Positions 1 to 8,993 are shown, counted from the first letter of the stretch. The stretch is 64,000 nt of DNA from Ihuprevotella massiliensis (GCA_900095835.1 LT608321.1:2013164-2077163); one strand, 5' to 3'. The notes: a model not told the origin generated them from the sequence alone. Numbers and translations: made by a program.

Positions 1-2
1 CT

Positions 3-473
3 GGGCAACTGCTCGAAACTCCTGACCTCGAAGCCGTGTGGCCCGAAATTTGCACCCCTTATTTGGGAGATGCTGTTCCTGAAATTGCGAAATATCCCAC
101 CGTTGCCATTGGTTGGATGGGATTTGTAGGACTTGCCATGGCACAACGCTGGGACAGCGATTGGACTACTGCCGCTGCAGATCCGCACGCGCTCTATCCC
201 GCGCTGCTCGCACAAGGCTTTGATGCCCTCGACGACTATGTGTTGGACCACGTGCTTGCCATCACCGATGCTGAGGAGCGCACCCATCTCCACCAACTCG
301 TGCGCTCCTGTGCCGAAGCAGCCCACGCAGCTTTGCGTCATGAAGGCATCGAGCCCCAAAGTCCCATGGCGTTTCACACCTATGTGCGCACCCTCCATGT
401 GATGTTCCGCATAGGCGTGGCATTGCAGTTGCGCCGCCTGGGCTACAAGTTTGAAAAGATGGACTTGAAATAG
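3..473 (+). CDS. Conserved hypothetical protein, 5'-truncated by window edge
   Basis: The reading frame is open from base 3 and ends at the TAG at 471-473, so the true start lies upstream of the window. An internal GTG at 36 is possible but not convincing, because the frame reads through it without a break. The visible 156 residues are soluble-looking, rich in Ala, His and acidic residues, with helical stretches and no signal peptide or strong membrane segment. I do not recognise the family. Codon use (many CTC, ATC, GCC) matches the housekeeping genes nearby. A 293-bp gap with the dps promoter follows. Confidence 0.6.
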   Translation, partial: GQLLETPDLEAVWPEICTPYLGDAVPEIAKYPTVAIGWMGFVGLAMAQRWDSDWTTAAADPHALYPALLAQGFDALDDYVLDHVLAITDAEERTHLHQLVRSCAEAAHAALRHEGIEPQSPMAFHTYVRTLHVMFRIGVALQLRRLGYKFEKMDLK

Positions 474-637
474 CACTCTCGCTGGGAGAAATCTGCCGAA
501 GGACTCCGAACTTCCTCCAACTTTATTGCGAAAGAAAAGATTCTTTTTTTTGTTTTGATTTAGGTGTGAAGTGCTTGATTATCTGATGGATATCGATGTC
601 TTATAGTTTTTCTCTATGTTAAAGAAGGACGTATCTG

Positions 638-668
638 TTGTAAACTCTAGAAAAAGCCCGTACCTTTG
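638..668 (+). promoter_or_regulatory. Bacteroidetes-type promoter of dps
   Basis: TTG at 638-640, 20 bp, then TACCTTTG at 661-668, matching the Bacteroidetes -33/-7 pattern. Transcription would start near 673, giving a leader of about 95 nt before dps. Confidence 0.7.
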
Positions 669-766
669 CATTGCAATCCAGGGAAAAGCAAGGTCTCCGC
701 GCTGAGCACCGATTCAGGATTGCCCCAATACTCTTATAAAACGAACCCATAAACATAGCATGCAAT

Positions 767-1255
767 ATGAAAAATCTTAATTACACTGGTCTCGATGCTG
801 CCAAGGTGCAGCCCGTAACCGAAGCTCTTGCTGTTCTCCTCGCAGACTTCCAAGTGTATTACGCCAACCTTCGCAACTTCCACTGGAACGTGAAAGGCAC
901 TAACTTCTACGCTCTTCACGCTGAATTCGAGCGTCTCTATGATGATGCTGCCGAAAAGGCTGACGAAGTGGCTGAACGCCTCCTCCAACTCGATGTGACT
1001 CCTGAGCATCGCCCCAGCAAGTACCTCCAAGTGGCTCAAATCCAAGAGCTCGACGTAGTACACTGCGGTCAAGAATGCCTCACTCACGTTCTCGAAATGG
1101 TGAAGACCCTCATGGCACAAGAACGCGCCGTAATGGCTGCCGCAGCTGAGGCTGGCGACGAATCTAGCAATGCTTTGATGAGCGACTATCTCCGCGAACA
1201 AGAGAAGCTTGTGTGGATGCTCACCGCAACCCTCACCAAAGATTGCAGCAAATAA
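767..1255 (+). CDS. dps: Dps family ferritin-like DNA-protection protein
   Basis: A 162-residue four-helix ferritin-like protein. Dps dodecamers oxidise Fe(II) with hydrogen peroxide, store the iron and protect DNA in the cytoplasm. The signature is the second-helix stretch around residues 37-75: NLRNFHWNVKG, then FYALHAEFERLYDDAAEKAD, which carries the His, Asp and Glu residues of the inter-subunit ferroxidase centre. Length is typical. The gene stands alone, with its own promoter at 638-668 and a strong terminator at 1340-1375. In Bacteroides dps is known to be induced by oxidative stress through OxyR; no OxyR site was identified here. Confidence 0.95.
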   Translation: MKNLNYTGLDAAKVQPVTEALAVLLADFQVYYANLRNFHWNVKGTNFYALHAEFERLYDDAAEKADEVAERLLQLDVTPEHRPSKYLQVAQIQELDVVHCGQECLTHVLEMVKTLMAQERAVMAAAAEAGDESSNALMSDYLREQEKLVWMLTATLTKDCSK

Positions 1256-1339
1256 ACGCTGTGGCTCCTTCGGAGCTCAGTGTTTACCCTCTCAGCGCAA
1301 GCTGAGTGCTGTTTATACAGCGAATTAGGAAGTGAGAAA

Positions 1340-1375
1340 GGGACAATCAACCAATGTTGATTGTCCCTTATTTTG
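1340..1375 (+). terminator. Rho-independent terminator of dps
   Basis: Perfect 12-bp stem (1340-1351 with 1356-1367, GGGACAATCAAC/GTTGATTGTCCC), 4-nt loop, then a T-rich tail TTATTTTG. Confidence 0.85.
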
Positions 1376-1486
1376 TGCGTTAGTATTGTCTATAACCATG
1401 TGCCGCACATGCAAGTCGGCATTTTGCTTACGCCCGTGCAAGCAAATAGCGAAAGGAAGTGAAGCAAAAAATCTCGAACCAACAAC

Positions 1487-1526
1487 AAGAGGATGTCGCA
1501 AAAAATATTCTTTGCAACATCCTCTT
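1487..1526 (-). terminator. Probable terminator of the EnvC-like gene cluster
   Basis: Near-perfect 16-bp inverted repeat (1487-1503 with 1511-1526) with a short A/T loop, just beyond the stop of the minus-strand gene at 1592. The tail on the minus strand is only moderately T-rich. Confidence 0.6.
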
Positions 1527-1591
1527 GAGGAAATAACTTAATGCCTGAAAAGGATCTCTTGTCGAAATCTGATTTAGCACCTGAAAATAAC

Positions 1592-3238
1592 TTAGCGTCG
1601 CAACCAACGCTCAGGATTGAGTTTCTGCGTTTCGTGGCGCAGTTGGAAGTGCAGGGTGCAGTTGCCCGAAGCATCGCGAGCCACGTTGCCGATGGTTTGT
1701 CGAGTGCTCACGCGCTGACCTTGACGCACGGACACTCCCGAGAGATTACAGTAGACCGTGATGTAACTGCCGTGACGCACAATCACGTTGGTCATGCCTC
1801 CCATGGAGAAGATGGCAGTGACTTCCCCATCAAACACACAGCGTGCTTGAGCACCAGCAGGAGCCGTGAGGTTGATACCCTTATTGTCGAGCGTCACCCC
1901 ATTGAGACCATTCACGTTGTAAGCCCCGAAGTGGCTAGAAATTGTGTAGTTGCCAGTGATGGGCATGGGTAGGCGTCCTTGGTTGGAAGCAAAACTTCCG
2001 GTCAGTCTTGCATCGCTTGGAGCGGGAGCATTCTGGTTGGCAGTAGCCGTAGCTCGATTCGCCTCTTCCGTCGCAGTGCGTGCGCGTTGCGCTTCTGCCG
2101 CTGCTGCGCGTGCTTGTTCAGCTGCACGCGCTTCTTCGCGAGCTTGTGCCGCACGGGCTTCGCGCGCTGCGCGCTCTTCGCCACGTTTGCGAGCGGCTTC
2201 GGCTTTGCGTTCAGCTTCAGCTGCTTTTCTGCGAGCTTCCGCTTCCGCTCTTCGGGCTTCTGCCTCCGCCTTACGTGCTGCTTCTGCCGCACGACGACGC
2301 TCTTCCGCGGCTTTGCGTGCTGCTTCTGCTGCTTTCTTTCTGGCTTCCGCTTCTGCGGCACGACGCGCCTCTTCTGCCTTGCGACGACGTTCAGCCGCTT
2401 CGATTTCCGCACGAATCAACTGTTCGATTTTTGCATTCAGTGCATTGTATTGTCGTTGCTGTTGTGCCAGTGTTGCTTGGAGTTCCGCTTGTTTTTGGTT
2501 GAGATCCGTCACCACCCCTTGTTGGGTGCGTTGTTGTCCTTCGAGCACTGTTTGTTGTGCCTTACCCTGCGTCAGCAGTTTCCCCTGCACCACACGTTCC
2601 CCCGAAAGGAGGTTGCGTTTCTCACGCACCGCTTGTTCTTTAGCAGCGATGATTTGACCTTGCACACGCTGATATTTCACATATTCTTGCGTGTAGCGCA
2701 GGCGACGATACATCTGTCGGAAGTTATCTGCCGAGAAGATAAACATCAACTTGTTTTGCATCAGACGATTGCGGTACATATAGAGCACCCCTCTCGTGTA
2801 GCGACGCTTGCACTCGGTGAGATCCGCTTCGAGTTCACGCAATTCTTGTTCATGCGTGCTGATGCGGCGGTTGAGGGTGTCGATTTGCACCTGCAGCCCC
2901 GTCACCACCTTCTGTTGGTCGGAGATTTGTCCATTGATCATTTGCAAGGTCGCCAGTTGCGCTTTCACATCCTTGCGAGTCGTCGCCAACTGATTCTGCG
3001 ATTCCGCCATCTTCTGTTTGAGGGTTGCTTGTTCCGATTGAAGTTTGCGGATGCCTTCGTTGGTAGGCGTTGGCGCCGCTTTGCCCTTTTTCCCCGTCTT
3101 CTTAGCTTGTGTGGTGGTCTTGGTGTTTTTCTTAGATTTCACTGTCGCGGTAGTAGTTTTGCGACGCGAAGTCTGCGCCACCATCTGTGAGGTGGAGCAA
3201 AAGACACTCAGCAACAAGGAGAAGAGAATTTTATACAT
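1592..3238 (-). CDS. EnvC-like murein hydrolase activator (coiled coil + degenerate M23/LytM domain)
   Basis: 548 residues with a signal peptide (MYKILFSLLLSVFCSTSQMVAQ), a Lys/Thr-rich segment, a long coiled coil (about 60-270), a very Ala/Glu/Arg-rich helical repeat (about 285-395) and a C-terminal LytM/M23 fold (about 425-548). Active M23 enzymes bind zinc through HxxxD and HxH motifs. Here the first site reads NKGINL and the last reads TLHFQLR, so at least two ligands are missing. That points to an EnvC/NlpD-type activator of cell-wall amidases rather than a peptidase. It lies downstream of the DUF4292 and TPR lipoprotein genes on the same strand, a grouping common in Bacteroidales. The periplasmic location is inferred. 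Confidence 0.85.
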   Translation of the reverse strand: MYKILFSLLLSVFCSTSQMVAQTSRRKTTTATVKSKKNTKTTTQAKKTGKKGKAAPTPTNEGIRKLQSEQATLKQKMAESQNQLATTRKDVKAQLATLQMINGQISDQQKVVTGLQVQIDTLNRRISTHEQELRELEADLTECKRRYTRGVLYMYRNRLMQNKLMFIFSADNFRQMYRRLRYTQEYVKYQRVQGQIIAAKEQAVREKRNLLSGERVVQGKLLTQGKAQQTVLEGQQRTQQGVVTDLNQKQAELQATLAQQQRQYNALNAKIEQLIRAEIEAAERRRKAEEARRAAEAEARKKAAEAARKAAEERRRAAEAARKAEAEARRAEAEARRKAAEAERKAEAARKRGEERAAREARAAQAREEARAAEQARAAAAEAQRARTATEEANRATATANQNAPAPSDARLTGSFASNQGRLPMPITGNYTISSHFGAYNVNGLNGVTLDNKGINLTAPAGAQARCVFDGEVTAIFSMGGMTNVIVRHGSYITVYCNLSGVSVRQGQRVSTRQTIGNVARDASGNCTLHFQLRHETQKLNPERWLRR

Positions 3239-3322
3239 TACTTAAGGGGAGTGATAGTGGAAAACAAGTGGGGCAATGCCGCGCTGTGGTGCTGCGGCTA
3301 CGTGATGAGGGAGAGGCTCTGT

Positions 3323-3961
3323 CTACTTGAACAACTTCAAGATGGCTTCGGGCTTCATAGGAGTATAGCCCGAGGGGATGCGCACTTGGCTGTTCCAGTC
3401 GTAGTTGATGCGCACTTTGTTGAGCTTGAGATTCAGCTTAAACTCCTTTTCAAAGGCATTGATGGCAAACACCGTGTGGCGCGCGATGCGATAGCCGCGC
3501 ACATTCGTAGTTTTGTTGCGATGGATGTAAAGTTCCACTGGCACAAAGCCCATCACGTTGAAGTCGGCAGTCTCAGTGCTCTTGCGGTCGTCGTTCCAGA
3601 AGAAGCGTTGCACCTTATCAAAGTTGAGCATAGGCATTTCAGTGAGCATGCTGTTGAGTCCGGCATAAGTGTCTTTGAGGTAACGCTTGTTGATGCGATC
3701 GAGCACGATGACACTGTCGGGGGTAAAGATGATGCGTGCACCTTCGATGCCAAATTTGCTCAAAGAGAGTTGCACTTGTCGGTCGCGCTGTAGGCGAAGC
3801 GTACCACCCAGACTTTGGTTGAGGACGTTGGACTCCACGTCGGCAGAGATTTTAGCCGTCACAGCCAAAGGTTCGTTGGGGCGATAGGGCTGGTCATTGC
3901 GAAGGGTCGAGCAGCCCGTCAAAAGGGCAACAAGAGCAAATAGAAAGAATATCTTTTTCAT
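3323..3961 (-). CDS. DUF4292-family lipoprotein
   Basis: 212 residues starting MKKIFFLFALVALLTGCS, a clear lipoprotein signal with lipobox LTGC (Cys about residue 17). The rest is predicted beta-rich and fits the Bacteroidetes DUF4292 family of outer-membrane-associated, LolA/LolB-like lipoproteins. The precise role is unknown. It lies between the TPR lipoprotein (103 bp upstream) and the EnvC-like gene (84 bp downstream), all on the minus strand, so co-transcription and a role in envelope assembly are reasonable inferences. Confidence 0.8.
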   Translation of the reverse strand: MKKIFFLFALVALLTGCSTLRNDQPYRPNEPLAVTAKISADVESNVLNQSLGGTLRLQRDRQVQLSLSKFGIEGARIIFTPDSVIVLDRINKRYLKDTYAGLNSMLTEMPMLNFDKVQRFFWNDDRKSTETADFNVMGFVPVELYIHRNKTTNVRGYRIARHTVFAINAFEKEFKLNLKLNKVRINYDWNSQVRIPSGYTPMKPEAILKLFK

Positions 3962-4065
3962 TGTAAATTCTTTTTCTTGAGTTCGTAAATCGTGTATCGT
4001 TAGTGTGTTGTTGCTGCTTGTCTGGGAGCATCCGCCAGAGCAGGATTGCGATAGCGGTCAGCTAT

Positions 4066-5889
4066 TCAGCGCACCTTTTGCAGTTTTGCGCGCAGTTTGC
4101 GCTGTTCTTTGTGGTCGCTGGTAAGCTGCAGAGCCTCCTTCCACATCCGCGCAGCGTCTTTCGGGGCTCCAGCTTTGAAATAGATGTCGCCCGCACGGTC
4201 ATAGTAGTCCGCGTCAGGCTTTTCTGATTGTCCTTCTTTTTCAAAAGCCACCCACATAGAGTCGGTCACCGCTTTAGCTTCAGCATATTTGCCTGCTTTG
4301 TAGAGCGCCCAAGCATAAGTGTCGAGATAGATGGTGTTGTGCGGCTCAATCTCGGTGGCACGTTGTGCCAGTTTCACCGCACGTTGGAGTTGCACGCCCC
4401 TAGTGCTGAGGTGGTAAGCATAATTATTGAGGGTCTGCACATTATTGGGGTCTTTTACCAGAGAAGAATCGTAAGCCGCAAAAGCCCGTTTCACTAGCTT
4501 CTTCTGGATATAAGCATCTCCCAGCATATAGTAGATTTGCGAAGCCACAGAACTATCCGTGTTGTTCGACATCACCTTCACTCCATCTTCGAGAATCTCC
4601 ATCGCACAGGCATCGTCCTCTCTGTTGTAAGCAGCGATTGCCCCAAAATAGTAGAACAACTCATTGTCAGGATGCAATTCTCGTCCACGTTGACAAATGG
4701 TATCTAGCTGATCCGTATCATTGCGGTTCACCGCGTCGCGGAGCAGCTGCATGATAGCGCGCTCATCGTTGGGATTTTCGCGGAAAATCGCCAGTGCAGG
4801 TACTGCCAATTGGCTTTCAGGAAATTTGAATTCTTGAAGAAACTGCACCAACCATTCGCCCATCGTCACCCCAGCATCGCGCTGGTTCATCGCCACCACC
4901 GCGTGTTGGTACACCTTCTCTTTGTCGTATTTCCCTTCTTGCAACCAAGCCGCGGCTTCACGGAACATATTCACCTTTTGTTCCACGGGCAAAACCGTGT
5001 CCACCGCAACCGCAGCCAATGTCTTGTCGTAGTTGTCGACATCGTTTTTGTTGCGATAATAGATGAGACGGAGCAGCGGCAACCACTCATTGTGGGGCTC
5101 ACTGGCAGCCACATCGTCCATGATTTCTCGTCCGCGTTCCAAGTGTTGATTACGCAGATAGAGGTTGGCAAGCAACACACGTGGATAGTTGTCGCCCTCG
5201 TTGGCTTCGCACCAGTCGCGGAGAGTGGCGACCGCTTCGGGGATGCGATTTTGATATTCTAAGATATTGGTTTTTTTTATCACCAATTCATTCGACTTTC
5301 CCTCCAAGGTGGTGATTCTGTCCAAGGTCTGCAGTGCAGCATCCCAGTTGTTGGTGCGTTCTTGCAGTCCCTCTAGCACTTTGAGGTTATCCACTGTGGC
5401 ATCTGTTGTCACCAACTGTTCGTAGAGTCGCAGAGCGCGCTCGTAACGGTTAGTCTGTATCCAATAGTTGCCGAGCATCTCGCGATAGTGCGCGTTGGAG
5501 GGCGAGAGTTGTTGCGCCAGTTGCAACTGTCGTTCACCGCGTTGTCGCAGCAGACTGTCGGAATATCCTGCCGATTGCAGCAAAATCAACCCCTGTTGGA
5601 AGAGCGCGTCCGCATCGTTAGGGTTAATCGTCAGTGCGTAATCGAGCAAGTCAAAGGCTGCATCGTAGTTCCCTTTATACTTCTGGCGTATCGCCTCGAG
5701 ATATATCCCATCAAATTTGCGACGTTGTTTCAACGTGAGGAGGTTTCTAGCGCGGATAGCCCCATCCTTCAGGGTAGGTGGGGTGTAGTTGCGCGCATAG
5801 TTGGAGCAGCCCAACAGCAAAAGGCTGAGCAACATCCATCCCATCACAGCCAGGAGGTGAAATGATGAAAGTTTTCTTTTTATCATCAC
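4066..5889 (-). CDS. Tetratricopeptide-repeat lipoprotein
   Basis: 607 residues. An N-terminal signal ends in a lipobox (LLLLGC, Cys about 28). The mature part is a run of TPR helical pairs; examples are the stretches beginning NPNDADALFQQGLIL, LSPSNAHYREMLGNYW and DPNNVQTLNNYAYHL. TPRs are protein-binding scaffolds and no enzymatic domain is visible. It sits between dut and DUF4292 in the same orientation, the usual Bacteroidales arrangement. Two adjacent Met codons are possible starts (5889 or 5886). Its upstream gap carries the heptamer repeat array at 5930-6120. Confidence 0.85.
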   Translation of the reverse strand: MMIKRKLSSFHLLAVMGWMLLSLLLLGCSNYARNYTPPTLKDGAIRARNLLTLKQRRKFDGIYLEAIRQKYKGNYDAAFDLLDYALTINPNDADALFQQGLILLQSAGYSDSLLRQRGERQLQLAQQLSPSNAHYREMLGNYWIQTNRYERALRLYEQLVTTDATVDNLKVLEGLQERTNNWDAALQTLDRITTLEGKSNELVIKKTNILEYQNRIPEAVATLRDWCEANEGDNYPRVLLANLYLRNQHLERGREIMDDVAASEPHNEWLPLLRLIYYRNKNDVDNYDKTLAAVAVDTVLPVEQKVNMFREAAAWLQEGKYDKEKVYQHAVVAMNQRDAGVTMGEWLVQFLQEFKFPESQLAVPALAIFRENPNDERAIMQLLRDAVNRNDTDQLDTICQRGRELHPDNELFYYFGAIAAYNREDDACAMEILEDGVKVMSNNTDSSVASQIYYMLGDAYIQKKLVKRAFAAYDSSLVKDPNNVQTLNNYAYHLSTRGVQLQRAVKLAQRATEIEPHNTIYLDTYAWALYKAGKYAEAKAVTDSMWVAFEKEGQSEKPDADYYDRAGDIYFKAGAPKDAARMWKEALQLTSDHKEQRKLRAKLQKVR

Positions 5890-5929
5890 GGATTTTCTTG
5901 TTTTCTAGAGAACAGGGGCTGGTGCTTCT

Positions 5930-6120
5930 ATAGAGTCTAGTTTCTCTAGAGGTTATAGGATTTCTAGTTTCTCTAGATAATCTAACGTCTAACCCCTAAG
6001 CCCCCGAGCCGCGCTTGTCGTGGCGAGCAGAAAGGGGTCTGCGACCCTCTAACGTCCAACGTCTAATCTCTAACGTCCAACGTCTAATTTCTAACGTCTA
6101 ACGTCTACCCTCTAACGTCT
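5930..6120. repeat. Heptamer TCTAACG repeat array with a double-hairpin module
   Basis: The intergenic DNA is built from TCTAG-rich sequence followed by tandem heptamers (TCTAACG with variants TCCAACG, TCTAATC, TCTACCC). A module at 6006-6047 contains two short hairpins. The array ends inside the stop codon of dut, the minus-strand TAG at 6119-6121. Confidence 0.85.
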
Positions 6121-6550
6121 ATTTCCCCGTATGTCCAAATCCACCTGCGCCACGCTCGGTGTCTTCGAGCGTTTCCACAGGTTGCCATTCCACTTGTTCG
6201 TGTTTCGTCACCACCATTTGTGCGATACGTTCGCCATCGTTGATGACAAAAGGCTCTTGGCTCAGGTTCACCAAAATCACGCGCAGTTCACCGCGGTAGT
6301 CCGCATCCACCGTTCCGGGAGAGTTCAGCACCGTAATGCCATGTTTCAGTGCCAGTCCTGAGCGAGGGCGCACCTGCGCTTCATAGCCTTCGGGCAGTGC
6401 GATGTAGAGACCTGTGGGCACCAGCGTGCGCTCCATCGGAGCCAAGGTGATAGGCGTCTCGAGGTTAGCACGGAGATCCAGCCCCGCACTTTGGGACGTA
6501 GCATATTCGGGCAGCGGATGCTGCGAAAGATTGACGATTTTAACTTGCAT
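6119..6550 (-). CDS. dut: dUTP diphosphatase (dUTPase)
   Basis: Trimeric all-beta dUTPase, which hydrolyses dUTP to dUMP and pyrophosphate. All five motifs are present: [18 protein letters not shown], the [13 protein letters not shown] stretch with the catalytic Asp, GERIAQMV, and the C-terminal [11 protein letters not shown] arm. I chose the ATG at 6550 (MQVKIVNLS), giving 143 residues as is usual for the family; a Met at 6571 would add seven unconserved residues. It is divergent from dgt, another dNTP-pool enzyme. Its stop codon is embedded in a heptamer array. Confidence 0.95.
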   Translation of the reverse strand: MQVKIVNLSQHPLPEYATSQSAGLDLRANLETPITLAPMERTLVPTGLYIALPEGYEAQVRPRSGLALKHGITVLNSPGTVDADYRGELRVILVNLSQEPFVINDGERIAQMVVTKHEQVEWQPVETLEDTERGAGGFGHTGK

Positions 6551-6761
6551 ATTCTGTGTATTCGACACCAAGTGTCTGAGTGAGTGGAGAGAATCCCGAA
6601 GACAACCATCCCGTTGTGCCCCGTTTTTCCCAAATCATGAGGCAGCGTCGCCCCATTTTTGTCGCAGCGCACCTCCCACGAGGCAGCGTCTCGCGCGCAT
6701 ACGCGCCATCCCCTTTTGCCGTCCTCCTCAGAAAATCAGGAGAAAAAAGGGTCTGCGACCC

Positions 6762-6769
6762 CAAAAATA
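6762..6769 (-). promoter_or_regulatory. Candidate promoter of dut (-7 element)
   Basis: TATTTTTG on the minus strand. It would give a leader of about 200 nt for dut. Just beyond it lies a GGGTC-tgc-GACCC mini-hairpin like those in the heptamer arrays. Confidence 0.45.
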
Positions 6770-6823
6770 CTAAGAAAATCTCAGATTCTCTCTATCCTGT
6801 GCGCTGTATTTCCTTAAAACCCC

Positions 6824-6831
6824 TATATTTG
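6824..6831 (+). promoter_or_regulatory. -7 element of dgt
   Basis: TATATTTG ends 4 bp before the dgt ATG at 6836, so the transcript would start at or within a few bases of the start codon. Confidence 0.6.
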
Positions 6832-6835
6832 CAAT

Positions 6836-8164
6836 ATGAAATGGCAACAACTCATCTCCTCTGCGCGTTGGGGAAAGCAAAACACCCAACGCTCAGCAAC
6901 AGAACAGCGCACAGAATTTCAGCGTGACTACGACCGACTCATCTTTTCTTCCCCCTTCCGTAGGTTGCAAAACAAGACCCAGGTGTTTCCCCTCCCGGGT
7001 AGCATCTTTGTGCACAATCGCCTCACCCACTCCCTCGAAGTTTCCAGCGTAGGACGCTCCTTGGGAGCTGACGTAGCGCGCCTGCTCATCCCACGCTACA
7101 GCGGAGAAGACGTAGCCGCACTCGAAAGCATCAGTGCCATCGTTAGTGCCGCCTGTTTGGCACACGATTTGGGCAATCCACCCTTCGGACACGAAGGAGA
7201 AGCCGCCATCCGTTCCTTCTTTGCAGAGGGCGAGGGACTTTATCTTCGCGAACAGCTCCCCATCGAAGTGTGGAACGACATCACCCATTTCGATGGTAAT
7301 GCCAACACCTTCCGTCTTCTCACCCACCAATTCCACGGCCGCCGCGCAGGAGGATTTGTCATGACTTATAGCACCCTCGCTGCCATCGCCAAATATCCCT
7401 TCTCCTCCTCCCTCGCCACCCATCCGAAATTCGGATTCTTCGAGGCAGAACGAAAAGCCTTTGCGCACATTTTCAAGGAATTGGGCATCCCTGCACTAGA
7501 GACCCATGGCAAGCATCAGCGCTTTGCCCGCCATCCCCTCGTCTTTTTGGTAGAAGCTGCCGACGACATCTGCTATGAGGTGATGGACATCGAAGATGCC
7601 CACAAACTCCGCATCCTCTCCACCGAGGAAACCCGCCAACTCCTCCTAGGCTTCTTTTCCGAAGAGGAGCAACACACCCTCAGCACTGCTTATCCCGAAG
7701 ACACCGACGCTGGCGAACAAATTGCCTATCTCCGTTCCTGCGTCATCAACGCCCTCGAGCGTGCTTGTGTGGAGGTCTTTGTGGAGCACGAAGCAGAAAT
7801 CCTCGCTGGCACTTTCAAAGGTTCGCTCATCAGCCAACTCCCAGCTCCGCTTTCCACAGCCTATCAACGCTGTGCCGAGGTGGCGGGCAACCGCATCTAT
7901 CATTCCAAAGAGGTGGCAGACATCGAACTGTCGGGTTATCACATCATCTACACCCTCTTGTCGCTCATGACAGCCGCAGTGGTGCAGCCCGAGAAAACCT
8001 ATTCCAAACTCCTCCTGCGTCACGTTTCTTCGCAATATGAGGTACATGCCCCCGATCTCGCCACGCGCATCATGGCTGTCCTCGACTACCTCTCCGGCAT
8101 GACCGATGTCTATGCCCTCGACCTCTTCCGCAAAGTCCGTGGCATGCAGTTACCTGCTATTTGA
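6836..8164 (+). CDS. dgt: Deoxyguanosinetriphosphate triphosphohydrolase-like HD protein
   Basis: 442 residues of the dGTPase family, which cleaves dGTP (or other dNTPs) to the nucleoside and triphosphate. HD-domain metal ligands are visible: the first His in RLTHSLEVSSVGR, the HD pair in CLAHDLGNPPFGHEGE, and a later conserved Asp in EAADDICYEVMD. The N-terminal SPFRRLQNKTQVF stretch is typical of the family. It is divergent from dut with 285 bp between. The ATG at 6836 is very close to the promoter, suggesting a leaderless mRNA; no better in-frame start appears before the conserved N-terminus. Confidence 0.93.
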   Translation: MKWQQLISSARWGKQNTQRSATEQRTEFQRDYDRLIFSSPFRRLQNKTQVFPLPGSIFVHNRLTHSLEVSSVGRSLGADVARLLIPRYSGEDVAALESISAIVSAACLAHDLGNPPFGHEGEAAIRSFFAEGEGLYLREQLPIEVWNDITHFDGNANTFRLLTHQFHGRRAGGFVMTYSTLAAIAKYPFSSSLATHPKFGFFEAERKAFAHIFKELGIPALETHGKHQRFARHPLVFLVEAADDICYEVMDIEDAHKLRILSTEETRQLLLGFFSEEEQHTLSTAYPEDTDAGEQIAYLRSCVINALERACVEVFVEHEAEILAGTFKGSLISQLPAPLSTAYQRCAEVAGNRIYHSKEVADIELSGYHIIYTLLSLMTAAVVQPEKTYSKLLLRHVSSQYEVHAPDLATRIMAVLDYLSGMTDVYALDLFRKVRGMQLPAI

Positions 8165-8218
8165 TGGTGGAAGCGTATATTTTTTTAGTCTAAATCCTTG
8201 GATTTGAGAATTATATTG

Positions 8219-8246
8219 TATCTTTGCAATATATACTCAAGTATAT
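8219..8246 (+). promoter_or_regulatory. higBA promoter and palindromic operator
   Basis: TATCTTTG (8219-8226) is followed by the palindrome ATATACT-CA-AGTATAT (8231-8246), which overlaps the higB start codon at 8245. Such a site is expected for autorepression by the HigA antitoxin. Confidence 0.65.
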
Positions 8247-8565
8247 GAACGTCGAATTTGAAAATCCAGCTCTTCGTGACTTATATGAAAACGGCAAGTC
8301 TCGAGAATACAAAGCCTTTAGTAAAAGCAAAGTAAAAGTAGCTGCATATATTCGTGTAATTGCACTGATGGTAGGAGCTAAAAATATTGAAGATATTAAG
8401 GCTATGAGTTTCTTACATTATGAGAAATTGAAACATAGTTATAGTGGTTATAGCTCCGTGCGCATAAAGAACGGAGAGATTGAACGACTAATTTTCAAAG
8501 AAAAAGACGACAAACTCACTATTGCACTAATCACTCTAAGCACCGATCACTATGGCAACAAATAG
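8245..8565 (+). CDS. higB: HigB/RelE-family toxin
   Basis: 106 residues from the ATG at 8245; an upstream TTG would begin inside the promoter. The sequence resembles RelE/HigB-type toxins, which cleave mRNA at the ribosome. The middle (HYEKLKHSYSGYSSVRIKNGEIERLIF) and the end (LITLSTDHYGNK, with a conserved His-Tyr) fit Bacteroidetes members. It overlaps the antitoxin gene by 14 bp. Toxin-before-antitoxin order is the HigBA arrangement. Confidence 0.8.
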   Translation: MNVEFENPALRDLYENGKSREYKAFSKSKVKVAAYIRVIALMVGAKNIEDIKAMSFLHYEKLKHSYSGYSSVRIKNGEIERLIFKEKDDKLTIALITLSTDHYGNK

Positions 8566-8914
8566 ACCAATCCCCTTTGAAGCCACCCATCCAGGTTCTA
8601 TCCTTAAAGAGGAGTTGAAGGAACGTGGAATATCGCACGATAAGTTTGCTGTAACAATTGGAGTGGCAAAGTTCATTGTCAGCGAGACAATAAACGAGAA
8701 AAGAAACATCACGCCTGAATTTGCTCTAAAACTTGAAACTGCCTTAGGCGTATCTGCTGAGTTTTGGATGAATGTACAGGCTGCTTATGAGTCCGATCTT
8801 CTAAGGATAAAAGCACGTGATGAAAAGAAAGCAAAAGAAAATGAGCACAGAATGACTTATCCTTCTTATTCTGTACGCAAGGAGACAACTAGTCCTCAAC
8901 TTACTCTTTCCTAA
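8552..8914 (+). CDS. higA: HigA-family antitoxin (XRE helix-turn-helix)
   Basis: 120 residues. The N-terminal THPGSILKEELKERGIS motif and the helix-turn-helix (about residues 20-75, ending LGVSAEFWMNVQAAYE) are diagnostic for HigA addiction-module antitoxins. It binds and neutralises HigB and represses the operon, probably at the palindrome 8231-8246. The C-terminal 25 residues are a polar extension. A bidirectional terminator follows at 8950-8993. Confidence 0.9.
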   Translation: MATNRPIPFEATHPGSILKEELKERGISHDKFAVTIGVAKFIVSETINEKRNITPEFALKLETALGVSAEFWMNVQAAYESDLLRIKARDEKKAKENEHRMTYPSYSVRKETTSPQLTLS

Positions 8915-8949
8915 AGTTTTGTGCTCTTTTTTCTATCCAAATCCAATTT

Positions 8950-8993
8950 AAAAAAGGATTTCCCAACCGCTATGGCTGAGAAATCCTTTTTTT
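8950..8993. terminator. Bidirectional terminator between higA and purA
   Basis: 13-bp stem (8950-8962 with 8980-8992) with an A-run on the left and a T-run on the right, placed between convergent genes. Confidence 0.85.

Noticed and set aside
1950-3190. Several long plus-strand ORFs (Arg/Ala/Cys- and Leu-rich)
   Set aside because: They are shadows of the Ala/Glu/Lys-rich coiled-coil region of the minus-strand EnvC-like gene.
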